Assembly: GCA_017436955.1 (NCBI GenBank)
Contig: JAFSCD010000007.1
Coordinates: 1-64,000, forward strand
Direction: 5' to 3'
Length of the DNA stretch: 64,000 nt
Origin: Oscillospiraceae bacterium
Lineage (GTDB): Bacteria > Bacillota > Clostridia > Oscillospirales > Oscillospiraceae
In this document: positions 7,860-16,284 of the stretch, in pieces
Layout of the letters: every line of letters starts with the position of its first letter
Numbering within the stretch: the stretch's first letter is position 1
The notes under the pieces: generated by a model
Told to the model about the DNA's origin: nothing
Database searches by the model: none
What the model saw: only the letters and a program-made list of their open reading frames with translations
Made by a program: the position numbers and the translations under genes

Positions 7860-9103
7860 TACTGTGCGCCTCCTTTCAGTGCGTTAAATGCTGTGAATAC
7901 ATCCTGGGTGGATTCCTTGATGGCGTTGGAGGTCATAGTTGCGGTAGCGATGATAACCTCGTCGCCGGTGAAGGTATCGCCGGTAATGCCGACGAAGCCG
8001 TCCTTATATGCGGTAACATCCATACCGCCGAAGGCCATAAAGTACTCCTCATCGAAGATGAACTGCTTTGCGTCCATCTTGGTGATGGCGCCGTTTTCGT
8101 CGATGACGAAGAACACGTCCATCTGGTGGAAGCCGATGCTTCTGGAGTAGAATGCGTAGTAGGTAGTGCCGTCAACGGTGAAGCTGACTGCGGAAACCAC
8201 AGTGTTGAAGGTGTCCAGCGCGATGGGGGTGATGTCGGCTGCGCCTTCCATCATTCTGCCCACCTTGGTGGTCAGATCGTCGGTGAACTTGTTGGGTGTG
8301 GCGCTTGCGTGGGCAACTGCCTCAGCAACGACGTCTGCGGCGTTGGCGGTAATGTCAGCGCCTTCCACATCGTATACCTTGCAAACGCCCATGGCGTTGA
8401 CGATCGCCAGAACCGTTGCGTCACCGCTGTTGACGATGTAAGCAAAGCCGGTGCCGTTTTCAGCGGTAAATACCTTCTGGATATTGCCGGTGCCCTCTGC
8501 CTCTGCCAGCTTGGTGAAGCCGGGAGCCACAGTGGGGATCAGCTCCGTCAGGATCTGGTCGTCACCCTTAACGCCGGCGGCGATCAGATTGTTGGCAGTC
8601 ATTACCTCCATAGCGGCAACGATGGAATTCCTAAACGCGGTGGAGGAGAAGGTGGAGCCTGCAACCAGACCCACGTCTGCCAGCGCAGAGTCCTGACCCA
8701 CGTAGGAAGCCAGATAGCTGGGATCCTTGGTGCGGAAGTCGAAGCTGGCGGTATCGTTGTAAGCGGTGATCTCCACGCCGCTGATCTTGCCGTCAGCCGC
8801 GATGCCCAGGGTGATCTCCATGGGTGCGGTGGAGTAGGAGGATTCCGCGGTGCAGAGCATTACGAAGCCCAGACCGGAGGTTTCCTTGTAAACGGTGGTG
8901 ACGGAAGCAGGACGCGCCGTCAGAGTGGCGGTAATATCCTCATAGCCGCTGCCGCCGGGCATGACCGCGTTGAGCTTGTCATTGGCAGCGCCGGCATTGT
9001 TCTTCTCGATGATGGGACCGGTGTGGAGGTTCAGTGCGAACATCGCGCCGGCAAAGATGGCAACGATGACGATCAGAATTACGTATGTCTTCAGAAGTTT
9101 CAT
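7859..9103 (-). CDS. rnfG: Rnf subunit G, enlarged, with two FMN-binding domains
   Basis: 414 aa, roughly twice the usual RnfG length. One N-terminal membrane helix (5-25) is followed by a first FMN_bind-type domain ending in a flavinylation-like site AGSTFSS with Thr151, and a second ending in ATATMTS with Thr389. The family motif is S/T-G-A-T-x-S/T, and ApbE links FMN to the Thr. Both sites keep the Thr, so two covalent flavins per subunit are likely, although both motifs deviate from consensus. The domain faces the outside of the membrane. The gene overlaps rnfD and rnfE by single bases, showing tight coupling. Confidence 0.82.
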   Translation of the reverse strand: MKLLKTYVILIVIVAIFAGAMFALNLHTGPIIEKNNAGAANDKLNAVMPGGSGYEDITATLTARPASVTTVYKETSGLGFVMLCTAESSYSTAPMEITLGIAADGKISGVEITAYNDTASFDFRTKDPSYLASYVGQDSALADVGLVAGSTFSSTAFRNSIVAAMEVMTANNLIAAGVKGDDQILTELIPTVAPGFTKLAEAEGTGNIQKVFTAENGTGFAYIVNSGDATVLAIVNAMGVCKVYDVEGADITANAADVVAEAVAHASATPNKFTDDLTTKVGRMMEGAADITPIALDTFNTVVSAVSFTVDGTTYYAFYSRSIGFHQMDVFFVIDENGAITKMDAKQFIFDEEYFMAFGGMDVTAYKDGFVGITGDTFTGDEVIIATATMTSNAIKESTQDVFTAFNALKGGAQ

Positions 9104-10080
9104 TACTTGATACCTCCCAAAGTCTTTTTCTTCGTCCAGGTGGAGATGAAGGGCGTCAGCAGGTTCATCGTCAGGATCGCGATGGACACGCCTTCGGGGA
9201 AGCTGCCGAACTTACGGATGGCGAAGGTCAGCAGACCGGCGCCCACGCAGAAGATCACGCGACCCCAGGGGGTGTTGGGGGTGGTAACATAGTCCGTTGC
9301 CATAAAGATCGCGCCCAGCAGCACACCGCCTGCCAGCACATGCTGCAGAGCGTAGGTTGCGTTGAAGCCATCCAGCAGATAGAAGCAAGCGAACACGGTT
9401 GCCACGAAGGCAGCGGGAACATACCACTTGATGACCTTCCGGGCTACCAGATAAACATAGCCCAGCAGCAGCGCGATGCCGCAGGTCTCACCGATGGTAC
9501 CGCCGTGTGCGCCAACCAGCAGCTGCAGCACGGAGAGCGTACCCTCTGCGCCGGCGCCCTGATTCAGCGCAGCCAGAGGTGTTGCGCCGGCGATCAGCTC
9601 GGGAGCGGCAACCGCCTGTCCCAGGAAGCCCAGATCCAGCACAGGTGCGATGGTCACGACAGCGCCGACGGAGCCGAAGGTCAGCAGCATAAACACACGG
9701 GCTGCGATGGCAGGGTTAACGATGTTCTTGCCCAGACCGCCGAAGAAGCCCTTAACAACAACGATGGCGAACACAGAGCCGATCACGCACTGCCACAGCG
9801 GCACGTTAATGCTCAGGTTCAGACCCAGCAGCAGACCGGTAACCACAGCGGAGAAATCGCCGACGGTCTGCTTCTTGCCGACGCAGAGGTTGAAGATCAC
9901 TTCTGCCAGCACAGCACTGATTACGCAGGTCAGCACCACCCACAGTGCGGTGAGACCGAAGAAGAGGATGCCCACAACCGTTGCCGGCAGCAGCGCAATG
10001 GCTACGTCCAGCATGATCTTTCCGGTGAAGGAGCCCTTCTGGTGAATATGGGGAGTGGAGGAGATATGTAACTTAGCCAT
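9103..10080 (-). CDS. rnfD: Rnf electron transport complex subunit D
   Basis: 325 aa with about ten membrane segments. It carries the covalent-FMN motif AGATPLA with Thr167, as in RnfD/NqrB. The start overlaps the rnfC stop by 8 nt. RnfD passes electrons between RnfG flavin and the membrane arm and contributes to the ion path. Confidence 0.92.
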   Translation of the reverse strand: MAKLHISSTPHIHQKGSFTGKIMLDVAIALLPATVVGILFFGLTALWVVLTCVISAVLAEVIFNLCVGKKQTVGDFSAVVTGLLLGLNLSINVPLWQCVIGSVFAIVVVKGFFGGLGKNIVNPAIAARVFMLLTFGSVGAVVTIAPVLDLGFLGQAVAAPELIAGATPLAALNQGAGAEGTLSVLQLLVGAHGGTIGETCGIALLLGYVYLVARKVIKWYVPAAFVATVFACFYLLDGFNATYALQHVLAGGVLLGAIFMATDYVTTPNTPWGRVIFCVGAGLLTFAIRKFGSFPEGVSIAILTMNLLTPFISTWTKKKTLGGIK

Positions 10081-11434
10081 TGATATTTGCCTCCTTCTTT
10101 TCTCTCTGTTCTGCCGCGTACTTCTTCAGGAAAGCCTTGGCCTCCCAGTTGATCTGCAGCAGAGGACGGCTTGCGGGGCAGACGTAGGAACAGCAGGCGC
10201 AGTCAACACACTGGCGGACGCCGGTGTCGATCAGAGCCTGTGCCCGGGCGTCCTCATTCTTGATCTTCAGCGCGCGGTCTACCTCGGCAACATCAATACG
10301 GACAGGGCACTTCTCAACGCAGCGGCCGCAGTTGATGCAGGCGCTGGGCTCGCACAGCTTGGCGGTTTTCTCGTCAAATACCAGCACGGCATTGGAAACC
10401 TTGACCATGGGGTCATCCACGCTGTAGATCGCGGTGCCGTTCATAGGACCGCCCACTACCACCTTGCCGGGCTCTGCCTTCAGACCGGTGATCTTCAGCA
10501 GCTCGCTGATACGGGTACCGATGGGGGCGATTAGGTTCATAGGCTGTGCAACGGCAGGACCGTCCACAGTAACGATTCTCTCCACCAGCGGCATACCGGT
10601 GTTCAGGTAATTTGCCATCAGTGCCAGAGAGGAAACGTTGATGATCAGTGCGCCAAAGGAGGGGAAGCGGCGACCGGCAACAGCAACTCTGCCGGTGGCG
10701 TTGTACAGCATCACCTGCTTTGCGCCCTGGGGATAAATGGTCTTGAGCTTGTGTATCACAACGTAGGGCTTGTCCGCAAAGGTCTTTTCCAGGATCTCGA
10801 TGGCATCAGCCTTATTGGTCTCGACGCAGATCTTGAAGGTGGCGTTGCCCAGATAGTCGCCCATATAGGTGCGCAGATACTCAATGCCGTCAGCGATCCA
10901 GTCAGGATGTGCCAGCATCATTCTGTGGTCACTGGTGATGTAGGGCTCGCACTCGGCTGCGTTGATCAGCACGGTGTCCACCTTGTAATCAGGGTTGGTA
11001 GCCTCGTTGAACTTTGCCCAGGTGGGGAAAGCCGCGCCGCCCAGACCTACGATACCGCCGTCACGGACAGCCTGCAGGAAGCTGGCGCAATCGGTGATCT
11101 CGGGCTTCTTGACCGTCTCGGAAACCTCCATCTTGCCATCGCTTTCGATGCGGATGAAGGTGGTGCCCTTGCCGTTGGCTGTGGGCATAGTAGCGATCTC
11201 CGCTACCGTACCGGAAACGGTGGCGTGAACGGGAGAGGAGAATCTTCCTTCTTCTCTTGCGATCAGCTGACCGACCTTAACATAGTCACCCACGTTGACG
11301 ATGGGCTCTGCATCGTGACCGGAGTGCATATTCATCGGCAAAATGACTTCTGCAGGAATCGCAATGCGCTGGGGTTCGCACGCCGCGGTGTTTTTGTTGT
11401 GCGGAACGTGCAAAGACGAAATATCTTTTCTCAA
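10073..11434 (-). CDS. rnfC: Rnf electron transport complex subunit C
   Basis: 453 aa. It has an N-terminal biotinyl-like beta domain (about 40-100), an FMN/NADH-binding Rossmann region (GLGGAAFPTWAKF and AAECEPYITSDHR) and a C-terminal pair of [4Fe-4S] clusters (CINCGRCVEKCP and CVDCACCSYVCP). RnfC is the NADH-oxidising or -reducing peripheral subunit. The start is a TTG at 11434 behind GGGAGG with 8-9 nt spacing; no ATG fits. A 137-nt gap with an inverted repeat separates it from apbE. Confidence 0.92.
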   Translation of the reverse strand: MRKDISSLHVPHNKNTAACEPQRIAIPAEVILPMNMHSGHDAEPIVNVGDYVKVGQLIAREEGRFSSPVHATVSGTVAEIATMPTANGKGTTFIRIESDGKMEVSETVKKPEITDCASFLQAVRDGGIVGLGGAAFPTWAKFNEATNPDYKVDTVLINAAECEPYITSDHRMMLAHPDWIADGIEYLRTYMGDYLGNATFKICVETNKADAIEILEKTFADKPYVVIHKLKTIYPQGAKQVMLYNATGRVAVAGRRFPSFGALIINVSSLALMANYLNTGMPLVERIVTVDGPAVAQPMNLIAPIGTRISELLKITGLKAEPGKVVVGGPMNGTAIYSVDDPMVKVSNAVLVFDEKTAKLCEPSACINCGRCVEKCPVRIDVAEVDRALKIKNEDARAQALIDTGVRQCVDCACCSYVCPASRPLLQINWEAKAFLKKYAAEQREKKEANING

Positions 11435-11491
11435 AACCTTTTCCTCCCATTTTTGTTTCTATATTTGAATTTTTATTTTTTATCCATCAAC

Positions 11492-11548
11492 TTTGTCATC
11501 CCGGGCAGGGGCGTCCCTTGCGGTCGCCGGTTTCGTCGAAATGACAAA
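11492..11548. repeat. Palindromic intergenic element between apbE and rnfC
   Basis: TTTGTCAT at 11492-11499 pairs with ATGACAAA at 11541-11548 around a GC-rich interior. Similar TGTCAT...ATGACA ends recur at 35352-35392 and 43381-43400. On the minus strand it is followed by an A-rich, not T-rich, tract, so it may be a repeat or an RNA-stability stem rather than a terminator. Confidence 0.5.
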
Positions 11549-11571
11549 AAAATATTCCAAATTAAGACCGG

Positions 11572-12633
11572 TCAGCTTTTGACCAGGTTATCAAAACCCG
11601 GTGTGGAATACTCGGTGCCGTCTGTGGTGATCCACAGCACCTCCACATTTCCCAGCTTCTGCACCAATTCCAGACCGTCCTCATAGCGCATGGCAAAGAG
11701 TGCGGTGGAAAGCGCGTCTGCCAGACCGCTGTCCGGGGTAATGATGCATACAGCGCTGAAGTACGCTGCCGGCATCAGGGTGTCCTTGTCAATAATGTGA
11801 TGATACTTCTGCCCGTCCACGGTGAAGTACCGCTCATAATCCCCCGACGTGACACAAGAGGTATCTGCCAGCGTCAGGGTCTTTACATAGGTCTCCGGGT
11901 TCTTGGGGTTTTTGATGCCCGTTGCCCAGCCGCCGCCATCGGTCTTGTGACCGATAATGCGGATATTGCCGCCGATGTTCAGCACATAGCTTTCCGCGCC
12001 GACGGATCGCAGATACTGCGCCGCCTGCTCGGTGGCATAGCCCTTGCCCAGCGCGCCAACGTCAATGGCGGCGTCGGGGTCGGAAATACGGACAGTTCCG
12101 TTTTCCTCGTCTATCTCCAGCAAGGAGATGTCAGTATGCAGACGGGCTTCCTTCAGCTCGTCCTCGGTGGGAATGTGCGCGTTTGCAGGATCATTCCCTG
12201 CCTGCTCCCGGCAATCGTGCCAGAGAGAAAGCACCGAGCCCATCATAATATTCATTTCGCCGCCGGTCAGGTCATACAGTTGCTTGGCGTACAGCAGAAA
12301 ATCGATGAGCTTTTCATCCACTTTCATAGCTTCGCCGCCGGCATTGAGATTCAAGGTGCGCAAATTTACGACACCGGTATGCTCATAGTAAATGTCAAAC
12401 AGCTTGTGGTACTCCTGCAGGATGTCGGAAGCGCCCTTGCAACGGGCTTCAAAGTCCTCCTGGGTATCCTCTGCGTAGCTGTAAATGTAGGATACGGTGT
12501 CAAAAAAGTTAAAATATACCATTCCCTTGGGCTCTGCGGAAACAGCCGTATCGGCAATTTTAGGGCAACCCGCCAAAATGGCGAGAAGCCCTAAAATCAC
12601 GATCAGGGAAAGTAAAAGTTTGAATAATTTCAA
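11572..12633 (-). CDS. apbE: FAD:protein FMN transferase, lipoprotein
   Basis: 353 aa. A signal peptide with lipobox LAGC near residue 20 anchors it outside the membrane. ApbE features follow: an N-terminal FFDT strand, LTGGEMNIMMG, AIDVGALGKGYATEQAAQ, NIGGNIRIIG and the metal-binding SGLADALSTALF region. It transfers FMN from FAD onto Thr residues of RnfD, RnfG and similar proteins. The TTG at 12633 is chosen over the TTG at 12648 because GGGAG stands 8 nt before it. It lies 27 nt downstream of the tandem-repeat lipoprotein gene. Confidence 0.9.
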   Translation of the reverse strand: MKLFKLLLSLIVILGLLAILAGCPKIADTAVSAEPKGMVYFNFFDTVSYIYSYAEDTQEDFEARCKGASDILQEYHKLFDIYYEHTGVVNLRTLNLNAGGEAMKVDEKLIDFLLYAKQLYDLTGGEMNIMMGSVLSLWHDCREQAGNDPANAHIPTEDELKEARLHTDISLLEIDEENGTVRISDPDAAIDVGALGKGYATEQAAQYLRSVGAESYVLNIGGNIRIIGHKTDGGGWATGIKNPKNPETYVKTLTLADTSCVTSGDYERYFTVDGQKYHHIIDKDTLMPAAYFSAVCIITPDSGLADALSTALFAMRYEDGLELVQKLGNVEVLWITTDGTEYSTPGFDNLVKS

Positions 12634-12660
12634 TCCAATTACTCCCAAAAAATTATTGAA

Positions 12661-13734
12661 TTAGCGAGCGTTGGTAGCAGACTGTGCAACAACAGTCTTC
12701 ATGCTGGTGATCTGGATGGTGCAGCCAGCGGTCAGCAGAGCGTCATCAGCGGAGATGATGTAGCCGGCGCCCTCAACTTCCTTGGTAGCCATAGCAGCAA
12801 CCTCAGCAGCGGTCTTGCCAACAACGAACTTGGAGAACTCTGCGGACTGCAGGTACCACTCCAGGACCTTGCCGTCGCCGTTCCAGTCCATGCTCTGGCC
12901 GTAAGCAGCCATGTTGTAGCCTTCCTTCAGCTCACGCTTGGTGCCCTTGAACTCAGCGGAAACGATCTCACCCAGGGTGTTGATAGCGATGTTGGGCTGG
13001 ACAGCGTCGTTCAGGGAAGCAACGATCTTGCCGTCGACAACAACGGAAGCGGCGAAATCGGTGTACATCTTGACAGTGCCGTCAGCGTCAGCGGTAGCAG
13101 CAACGGACTCAGCAGCGGTGGTGGTAGCAGCAACGCCCAGAGTGAAGGCTGCAGCGGTCTTGAAGGTCATGCCCTGCTCATCGTTGCAAGCCTTGACAAC
13201 AGCAGCGATGAAGTCAGTGATCTGCATGGAGCAGCCAGCGTCCAGCAGAGCGGAGTCAACAGCGATCTGGTGGCCGTTAGCCTCCTGCAGCTCGATGGAG
13301 TTGACCTCAGCAGAGGTCTTGCCAACAACGTAGGTCTCGAAAGCCTTAGCCTGCTCGTCCCACTCCTTCATGACGCCATTGCCGTCATTGTCGACCTTGC
13401 CTTCCATGCCGTAGTCCTTGCCCAGCTCCATCTTGGTCTTGAAGGTAGCAGCGGTGTCAACAGCGCCGTCAGCAACGTTCATCTTGTTCTGTGCGACGTC
13501 GATGCGTGCAGCAACGATCTTGCCGTCAGCGTCGGTAACGACGGTAGCGACGGTAGCGTCGATCTGTGCATTGCCGGTCTTGGAGCTGTCAGAGCTGACA
13601 ACGATGCCCATGCCCAGCTTGTATTCCTTCTCAACAGCGGGAGCCTCGGTGGGGTCGGTGGTGGTTGCAGGTGCGCAAGCGATGACAGACAGCATCAGGC
13701 AAACACACAGTGCGATAGCGAAAAGCTTCTTCAT
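12661..13734 (-). CDS. Tandem-repeat lipoprotein, probable extracytoplasmic redox partner
   Basis: 357 aa. The signal peptide ends in a lipobox with Cys20, followed by a Thr/Pro/Ala linker. Two homologous units (about 38-185 and 195-352) each contain a VVDGKI- or VVTDADGKI-type strand, an acidic DNDGNG or NGDGK loop like a calcium site, a VVGKT(S/A)AEV helix, and end in DAGCSMQIT or TAGCTIQIT. The last motif resembles a diverged ApbE flavinylation site (S-G-A-T-x-S); the second copy keeps Thr, the first has Ser. I do not recognise a named family. As first gene before apbE and rnf, a covalently flavinylated electron carrier like PplA is a reasonable guess, not shown. Confidence 0.6.
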   Translation of the reverse strand: MKKLFAIALCVCLMLSVIACAPATTTDPTEAPAVEKEYKLGMGIVVSSDSSKTGNAQIDATVATVVTDADGKIVAARIDVAQNKMNVADGAVDTAATFKTKMELGKDYGMEGKVDNDGNGVMKEWDEQAKAFETYVVGKTSAEVNSIELQEANGHQIAVDSALLDAGCSMQITDFIAAVVKACNDEQGMTFKTAAAFTLGVAATTTAAESVAATADADGTVKMYTDFAASVVVDGKIVASLNDAVQPNIAINTLGEIVSAEFKGTKRELKEGYNMAAYGQSMDWNGDGKVLEWYLQSAEFSKFVVGKTAAEVAAMATKEVEGAGYIISADDALLTAGCTIQITSMKTVVAQSATNAR

Positions 13735-13771
13735 TTTTTCTTTTCCTTCCTTGTTTTGAAATTATTGTATG

Positions 13772-13857
13772 TAGGTGGTTTCATGTAGCTAATCTGTACC
13801 TCAAAGACATTTGTTTTTGAGTCACAGATTAGCCCCAGGAAACCTTTACATCCACCT
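13772..13857 (-). ncRNA. Structured 5' leader of the rnf operon, unclassified
   Basis: The predicted transcript starts near 13854, so this element is the 5' end of the mRNA. On the minus strand it contains a perfect 10-bp stem GCTAATCTGT/ACAGATTAGC enclosing a second CTCAAA/TTTGAG stem. An outer AGGTGG/CCACCT pairing spans the whole element. Inside it, ATGTA/TACAT and GGTTTC/GAAACC can also pair, and these two interleave like a pseudoknot or alternative fold. It does not look like an FMN (RFN) riboswitch. About 40 nt separate it from the start codon; no terminator stem is evident. Confidence 0.55.
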
Positions 13858-13860
13858 GGA

Positions 13861-13889
13861 ATACTACCATAAATAAGGCTTTTTGTCAA
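13861..13889 (-). promoter_or_regulatory. Sigma-A promoter of the lipoprotein-apbE-rnf-nfn operon
   Basis: TTGACA (13884-13889), 17-nt spacer, TAGTAT (13861-13866) on the minus strand. It is the only clear promoter for the eleven downstream genes. Confidence 0.85.
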
Positions 13890-13942
13890 TGATATTTTCG
13901 GTTTTTGGCCGCCTTTCCCCGGGTTTTTATGCACAAATATAC

Positions 13943-13977
13943 AAAAACCTCCGGACGGCCGTCCGGAGGTTTTTCGC
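13943..13977 (-). terminator. Intrinsic terminator after ispD
   Basis: A perfect 11-bp stem CCTCCGGACGG / CCGTCCGGAGG (13949-13970) with A/T runs on both sides, behind the ispD-like gene on the minus strand. Confidence 0.9.
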
Positions 13978-13986
13978 ACTGTTTTT

Positions 13987-14700
13987 TCAATCTTCAAAGT
14001 CCTCGGCGATGGCCTGCGCCATGGTGTAATCCGCCGGAGTGGTGATCTTGATGTTGGACGCGGCGCCCTGTACCAGATAGACCGGCAGACCCCGCATCGT
14101 ATAGATCTTGGTTGCCTCCGTCAGCGTCTTGCGCTCCTCCTCGGTCAGGGAATTGTACACCGCCTTCAGCTGGCTGACCCGGAAGGTCTGGGGGCATTGA
14201 CCCAGGAACATCGTGGCCCGGTTGGGCACGCTGCTGATGGTCTTGCCGTCCTCGGATACCACGATGGTGTCGATGGCAGGAGAAACCGTATTCACCGCGC
14301 CGTATTCATACACCGCCGCAATATTCTCCTCCAGCATCCGCTGTGTGAAGAACGGACGCACGCCATCGTGGGTCAGCACGATATGCTCATTGGACGCGCC
14401 GTAGGTCTGCTCAATGGCATTGAGCAGCCGCAGCATGGTATCCGTCCGGTCTGTACCACCGGTAATGACCTTCACCCGGTTTTTCGCCCCGGGAAGATAC
14501 TGCTCCAGCAGCCCGTTGGTATACTCCACCCAGTCGGCGTGGACGCCTACGATCACCGCGTCGATTTTTTCGCACTTGAGATACCGTGCGATGGTGTGAA
14601 TTAAGATCGGCTTGTCGCCCAGGGGCAAAAATTGCTTGGGCATCGTGGTAAGATTCATCCGTGTTCCGGTGCCACCGGCCAGGATCGCTCCGAAAATCAT
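13987..14700 (-). CDS. IspD/TarI-type cytidylyltransferase
   Basis: 237 aa. The N-terminal CTP-binding loop LAGGTGTRM and the family phrase MPKQFLPL place it among 2-C-methyl-D-erythritol 4-phosphate and ribitol-5-phosphate cytidylyltransferases; HDGVRPF is the second conserved stretch. The direct neighbour upstream is a CDP-polyol phosphotransferase, which favours a TarI role (CDP-ribitol or a similar CDP-alditol for wall polymers) over IspD, but sequence alone does not separate them. The start at 14700 follows AAAGGA. Position is 23 nt after the transferase gene, hence one transcript. Confidence 0.8.
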   Translation of the reverse strand: MIFGAILAGGTGTRMNLTTMPKQFLPLGDKPILIHTIARYLKCEKIDAVIVGVHADWVEYTNGLLEQYLPGAKNRVKVITGGTDRTDTMLRLLNAIEQTYGASNEHIVLTHDGVRPFFTQRMLEENIAAVYEYGAVNTVSPAIDTIVVSEDGKTISSVPNRATMFLGQCPQTFRVSQLKAVYNSLTEEERKTLTEATKIYTMRGLPVYLVQGAASNIKITTPADYTMAQAIAEDFED

Positions 14701-14723
14701 ACGTATTCTATCCTTTCTCTGTC

Positions 14724-15899
14724 TCATTGGGTACACAGCCGGTAGATCTTTTCACCCACCAGCCCGGTTGCCTCGCCGGTCTCGCAGCCGCCCAGAGCTT
14801 CATAATGGCGCGTGCAGGCTTCGGCATAGTTTTCCTCGCTGAATTCCAAAATATTTTTCTCCAGCTGGTCATTGTTGACCGCCTGGGGATACGGCCACTG
14901 GGACACCGGCGTGTAGACCTCGGTAGTGGCGACATAATGCTCCAGATCCACCGCAAACAGGAAGCAGGGCTTCCCCGTAAGCATATAGTCCCACAACGAG
15001 GAGGAAAAATCGTTTATCATGGCATCGGCTGCCAGCAGCAGCTCCTGCATATCCTCATAATCCGTCAGATCCAGAACGCCGTCGCTTGCCACATCCTGCC
15101 GGTTTACCACGTTGGGATGATAGCGCACCGCAAAGCGCCACTTGCCGCCGAAGCGCTTTTCCAGCGCCCTTACCACCCGGTCACTGTCCAGACCGTAGGA
15201 AATGGCAATGGAATCCCGGAAATAGTTATCTGCCACCTTGCGGTAGGTGGGCGCAAACAGCACCAGCTTCTCATCCTCAGCAAGCCCGATCCTCGCACGC
15301 ACCTGCCGGCGCAGGGCTTCATCCGGGTGTAGCATCAGATCGTTTCTGGGCATACCGATGCCCCAAAAGACCGCCTTGGGAACGATCAGCGCCCGGGAAA
15401 ACTCCTCGGTAAAGCGGCTGCAGGTGGACAAAAACGCTCCGGTCTGCCTGCTCTGCAGCTTCAGATCGGCCCGGAAAACGGGACTGTTGCTGTACATATC
15501 GGTGCCGCACTTTTTATACGCCGCACCGCCGTGCCAGGTATTGATGACAAACTGCTTTTTCTTCAGCGGCAGATAGGAATAGCCACCGGAATTGGTAAGA
15601 AATACCTTGCTGGTCATGGCCTTGACAAAATACTGCAGGGAATTGAATCTCACCACGGTAAAGCCCTGCTGCCGCAGATGCGCATAATCCTCCGGGCGCT
15701 TGACGGAAATGACGATATCCAGCTCTTGTCCGTAGTGTTCCATCAGATACTGCGCCACATACTTGGGATTGCCGGCAAACTTATGGGAAAGATTGTTGAT
15801 AAGAAATACCCGGTTTTTCTTCACCTTCAGCAGCCGCAGCGGGGTCAAAAGCATACGGATGAGCAGCTTTTTTACGTAGCGTTTCAGTTCGTCCGGCAT
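14724..15899 (-). CDS. CDP-glycerol/CDP-ribitol phosphotransferase, TagF/TarL-like
   Basis: 391 aa of the glycerophosphotransferase family. Visible features are the WHGGAAYKKCG stretch, RNDLM, LFAPTYR and the DYEDMQELLLAADAMINDFSSSLWDYMLTGKP block with the conserved Asp-Phe-Ser-Ser pair. These enzymes add polyol phosphate units to teichoic-acid-like polymers on the inner membrane face. It is a short, single-domain form. The start at 15899 is set by AAAAGGAGG about 8 nt upstream. It is transcribed with the cytidylyltransferase that probably supplies its CDP-alditol. Confidence 0.85.
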   Translation of the reverse strand: MPDELKRYVKKLLIRMLLTPLRLLKVKKNRVFLINNLSHKFAGNPKYVAQYLMEHYGQELDIVISVKRPEDYAHLRQQGFTVVRFNSLQYFVKAMTSKVFLTNSGGYSYLPLKKKQFVINTWHGGAAYKKCGTDMYSNSPVFRADLKLQSRQTGAFLSTCSRFTEEFSRALIVPKAVFWGIGMPRNDLMLHPDEALRRQVRARIGLAEDEKLVLFAPTYRKVADNYFRDSIAISYGLDSDRVVRALEKRFGGKWRFAVRYHPNVVNRQDVASDGVLDLTDYEDMQELLLAADAMINDFSSSLWDYMLTGKPCFLFAVDLEHYVATTEVYTPVSQWPYPQAVNNDQLEKNILEFSEENYAEACTRHYEALGGCETGEATGLVGEKIYRLCTQ

Positions 15900-15988
15900 A
15901 CCGTCCCCTCCTTTTCGCCCCGAAAGCGCATAATTCTCCATTTTTTCCATCATAACATATCAAGATCCAAATAGCAAGGAGGAATAAC

Positions 15989-16045
15989 GGCTCCCTTGTG
16001 TAAAGGGAGCTGGCAAAAATCTTTGAGTTTTGACTGAGGGATTGT
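15989..16045. repeat. Family B palindromic repeat, half copy
   Basis: One end of the family B element: hairpin 1 (GCTCCCTTGTGTAAAGGGAGC, stem of 7), hairpin 2 (CAAAAATC.../GAGTTTTG) and the tag GAGGGATTGT. The inverted second end is missing. Confidence 0.6.
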
Positions 16046-16083
16046 CCGGAAAGGCAAAACCGGAGGCAAAATGCCTCCGTCGC

Positions 16084-16227
16084 TTACATTTCTTCCATCA
16101 CTTTTCCGCAGCAGCGGGGGATCACTTCGCCTTTTTTGACCTCCAAAACCTTGCGGCAAATGGGGCAATAGACCGTGCAGTCCTTTTCCGCCCGTACCAC
16201 CGGGATCAAGCCGTCTTTTAGTTCCAT
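16084..16227 (-). CDS. Small zinc-ribbon-like protein
   Basis: 47 aa with four cysteines in a CPIC and a CCGKVM motif, the latter recalling desulforedoxin-like and rubredoxin-like metal sites. No catalytic domain. The start at 16227 is set by AGAGGTG upstream. A GGAGGC hairpin lies just behind the stop (16061-16079). The function is unknown; the cysteine spacing suggests metal binding. Confidence 0.65.
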   Translation of the reverse strand: MELKDGLIPVVRAEKDCTVYCPICRKVLEVKKGEVIPRCCGKVMEEM

Positions 16228-16284
16228 AGGGCACCTCTCTTTTTCAATATGCTTTATTGTACAACAATTTTCCCTTTTGCGCAA

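Noticed and set aside
13772..13857. FMN (RFN) riboswitch
   Set aside because: The conserved RFN blocks such as GGGGCAGGGTGAAATTCCC are absent, although the context is flavin-related.
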